Assembly (NCBI RefSeq): GCF_049801055.1 | Contig: NZ_JBNAGF010000001.1 | Coordinates: 558,001 to 622,000 of the forward strand | DNA length: 64,000 bases | Direction of reading: 5' to 3' | From: JBNAGF01 sp049801055 | Lineage (GTDB): Bacteria; Pseudomonadota; Alphaproteobacteria; Rhodobacterales; Rhodobacteraceae | Shown here: piece after piece, positions 62,902 to 64,000 of the stretch | Layout: the number at the start of each line of letters is the position of its first letter | How positions within the stretch are numbered: the stretch's first letter is position 1 | Notes under the pieces: generated by a model | The model's input: only the letters and a program-made list of their open reading frames with translations | What the model was told of the DNA's origin: nothing | Databases searched by the model: none | Position numbers and translations under genes: made by a program

Positions 62902-64000
62902 ATGGATATTCTCTCTCTGAGTGATACCGGCAGCGCGGTCTTGTCGCTGGTCATTGTCGCGGGCATGTTCGTCATGTTCCTACGCGAAGCCTATCCGACC
63001 GAGGTGGTGGCCATAGCCGGCGTCGCCCTGATGCTGCTGACAGGAATTCTGCCGTATCAGGCCGCGCTGACCGTGCTGTCTAACCCCGCGCCGTGGACCA
63101 TCGCGGCCATGTTTATCATCATGGGGGCACTGGTGCGCACCGGGGCGCTCGACGCGTTCACTACCTTGGCGCAGAAAAACGCCGAACATAAACCGCGTAT
63201 GGCAATCGGTCTGTTGATGGCCTTCGTGGTCATCGCCTCGGCATTCGTCTCCAACACGCCAGTGGTGGTGGTGATGATCCCGGTGTTCATCCAACTGGCG
63301 CGCACGCTGGATGTTTCGGCGTCAAAACTACTGATCCCGCTCAGCTATGCCGCCATTCTGGGGGGCACACTGACCCTGATCGGAACCTCCACCAACCTGC
63401 TTGTGGACGGTGTGGCCCGGGCACAGGGTTTGAAACCATTCACAATCTTCGAGGTTACACCACTGGGCCTGGCGCTTGTGGCCTGGGGCATCATCTATCT
63501 GCGCCTTGTTGGTCCGCGTCTGCTACCCGATCGCGACAGTATGGCGACGCTGCTGTCGGACCGGTCGAAAATGAAATTCTTTACCGAGGCGGTAATACCA
63601 CCGGAATCCAACCTGATCGGGCGCGAGGTGACCGGCGTTCAGCTGTTCAAGCGCGATGGTGTCAGGCTGATCGACGTGATCCGGGGTGACGCCTCGCTGC
63701 GGCGCAATCTCAAGGGTGTCGAGTTGCAGGTTGGTGACCGGATCGTGCTGCGAACCCGCATGACCGAGTTGCTGAGCTTGCAGCGCAACAAGGAACTCAA
63801 GCGTGTCGATCAGGTCTCGGCTGTCGAAACCTCGACGGTCGAGGTACTTATTACGCCGGGGTGCAAACTGGTCGGGCGGCGCCTTGGCGACACGCGCCTG
63901 CGCCGGAGATACGGGATCTATGTTCTGGCCGTTCACCGCCGGAACCAGAATATTGGTCGCCAGCTTGACGATCTGGTTGTGCGGGTGGGTGACACGCTGC
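62902..64000 (+). CDS. SLC13-family permease with RCK_C (TrkA-C) domains, truncated by the window end
   Basis: At least 366 aa; no stop before the window end. Membrane helices (LVIVAGMFVMFLREAYPTEV; FVVIASAFVSNTPVVVVMIP, IGTSTNLLVDG) fit the DASS/SLC13 dicarboxylate or sulfate symporter family. Two RCK_C-type domains follow (FTEAVIPPESNLIGREVTGV; VLITPGCKLVGRRLGD). The whole protein should contain a second membrane half beyond the window. Substrate may be sulfate or a dicarboxylate. Confidence 0.85.
   Translation, partial: MDILSLSDTGSAVLSLVIVAGMFVMFLREAYPTEVVAIAGVALMLLTGILPYQAALTVLSNPAPWTIAAMFIIMGALVRTGALDAFTTLAQKNAEHKPRMAIGLLMAFVVIASAFVSNTPVVVVMIPVFIQLARTLDVSASKLLIPLSYAAILGGTLTLIGTSTNLLVDGVARAQGLKPFTIFEVTPLGLALVAWGIIYLRLVGPRLLPDRDSMATLLSDRSKMKFFTEAVIPPESNLIGREVTGVQLFKRDGVRLIDVIRGDASLRRNLKGVELQVGDRIVLRTRMTELLSLQRNKELKRVDQVSAVETSTVEVLITPGCKLVGRRLGDTRLRRRYGIYVLAVHRRNQNIGRQLDDLVVRVGDTL

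Overview
The window is a chromosomal segment of an alphaproteobacterium, most likely a marine Rhodobacteraceae (Roseobacter-group) member. Evidence: high-GC coding, dense short operons, a GTTC-N7-GTTC LexA box upstream of imuA, the split hisB-hisH-hisA-hisF-hisE locus, and many small envelope families typical of that group (DUF1127, DUF2147, YHS, DUF983, YceI). No rRNA, CRISPR array or transposase was seen. One tRNA (Tyr) is present.

Layout. 1-9.4 kb: a MerR/P-type ATPase metal-efflux pair with two MerR-type operators, Bax inhibitor-1, a DUF1127 protein, LysR and XRE regulators, a quinone-oxidoreductase-like enzyme, histidinol phosphatase and 8-oxoguanine deaminase. 9.3-12 kb: tRNA-Tyr, rlmB, a zinc-ribbon protein, a YHS protein and a CoA-binding protein. 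12-17 kb: five his genes on the minus strand, interleaved with two plus-strand secreted-protein genes. 17-30 kb: a RAM-domain protein, a His-tailed MFS exporter, an RND efflux pair, metG, a second MFS, YceI, a lone SOS-controlled imuA, a rhodanese and an aldo/keto reductase.

30.1-44.4 kb is an AT-richer mobile island inserted at the 3' end of the aldo/keto reductase gene. Its ends share ATGCCATATT, and both copies rebuild the same C-terminus and a stop codon. It encodes a tyrosine integrase, an AlpA-like protein, a primase-helicase followed at once by an iteron cluster flanking an AT-rich stretch (candidate origin), and a minus-strand head module of portal, coiled-coil protein, HK97-type capsid protein and two small proteins. 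No terminase, head protease, tail or lysis gene is visible, so it looks like a phage satellite that makes its own head parts. A 4.3-kb non-phage segment (alkylsulfatase, Crp/Fnr regulator, a DUF1214 fragment and decayed DNA) sits inside it between 12-bp direct repeats. This island is the most interesting part of the window.

44.4-49.3 kb: a GlxA/AraC regulator diverges from a probable L-carnitine catabolic operon (BKACE, lipocalin, carnitine dehydrogenase-thioesterase fusion, SDR). 49.3-64 kb: an XRE regulator, DUF2061/desaturase pair, two DMT transporters, Nudix, DUF983, an EF-hand/ECF-sigma/metal-sensor-like cluster, a diguanylate cyclase with degenerate receivers, guanine deaminase, mgtE with 5-formyl-THF cyclo-ligase, a DUF333 lipoprotein, a YmdB-type phosphoesterase, and an SLC13-family permease cut by the window end.
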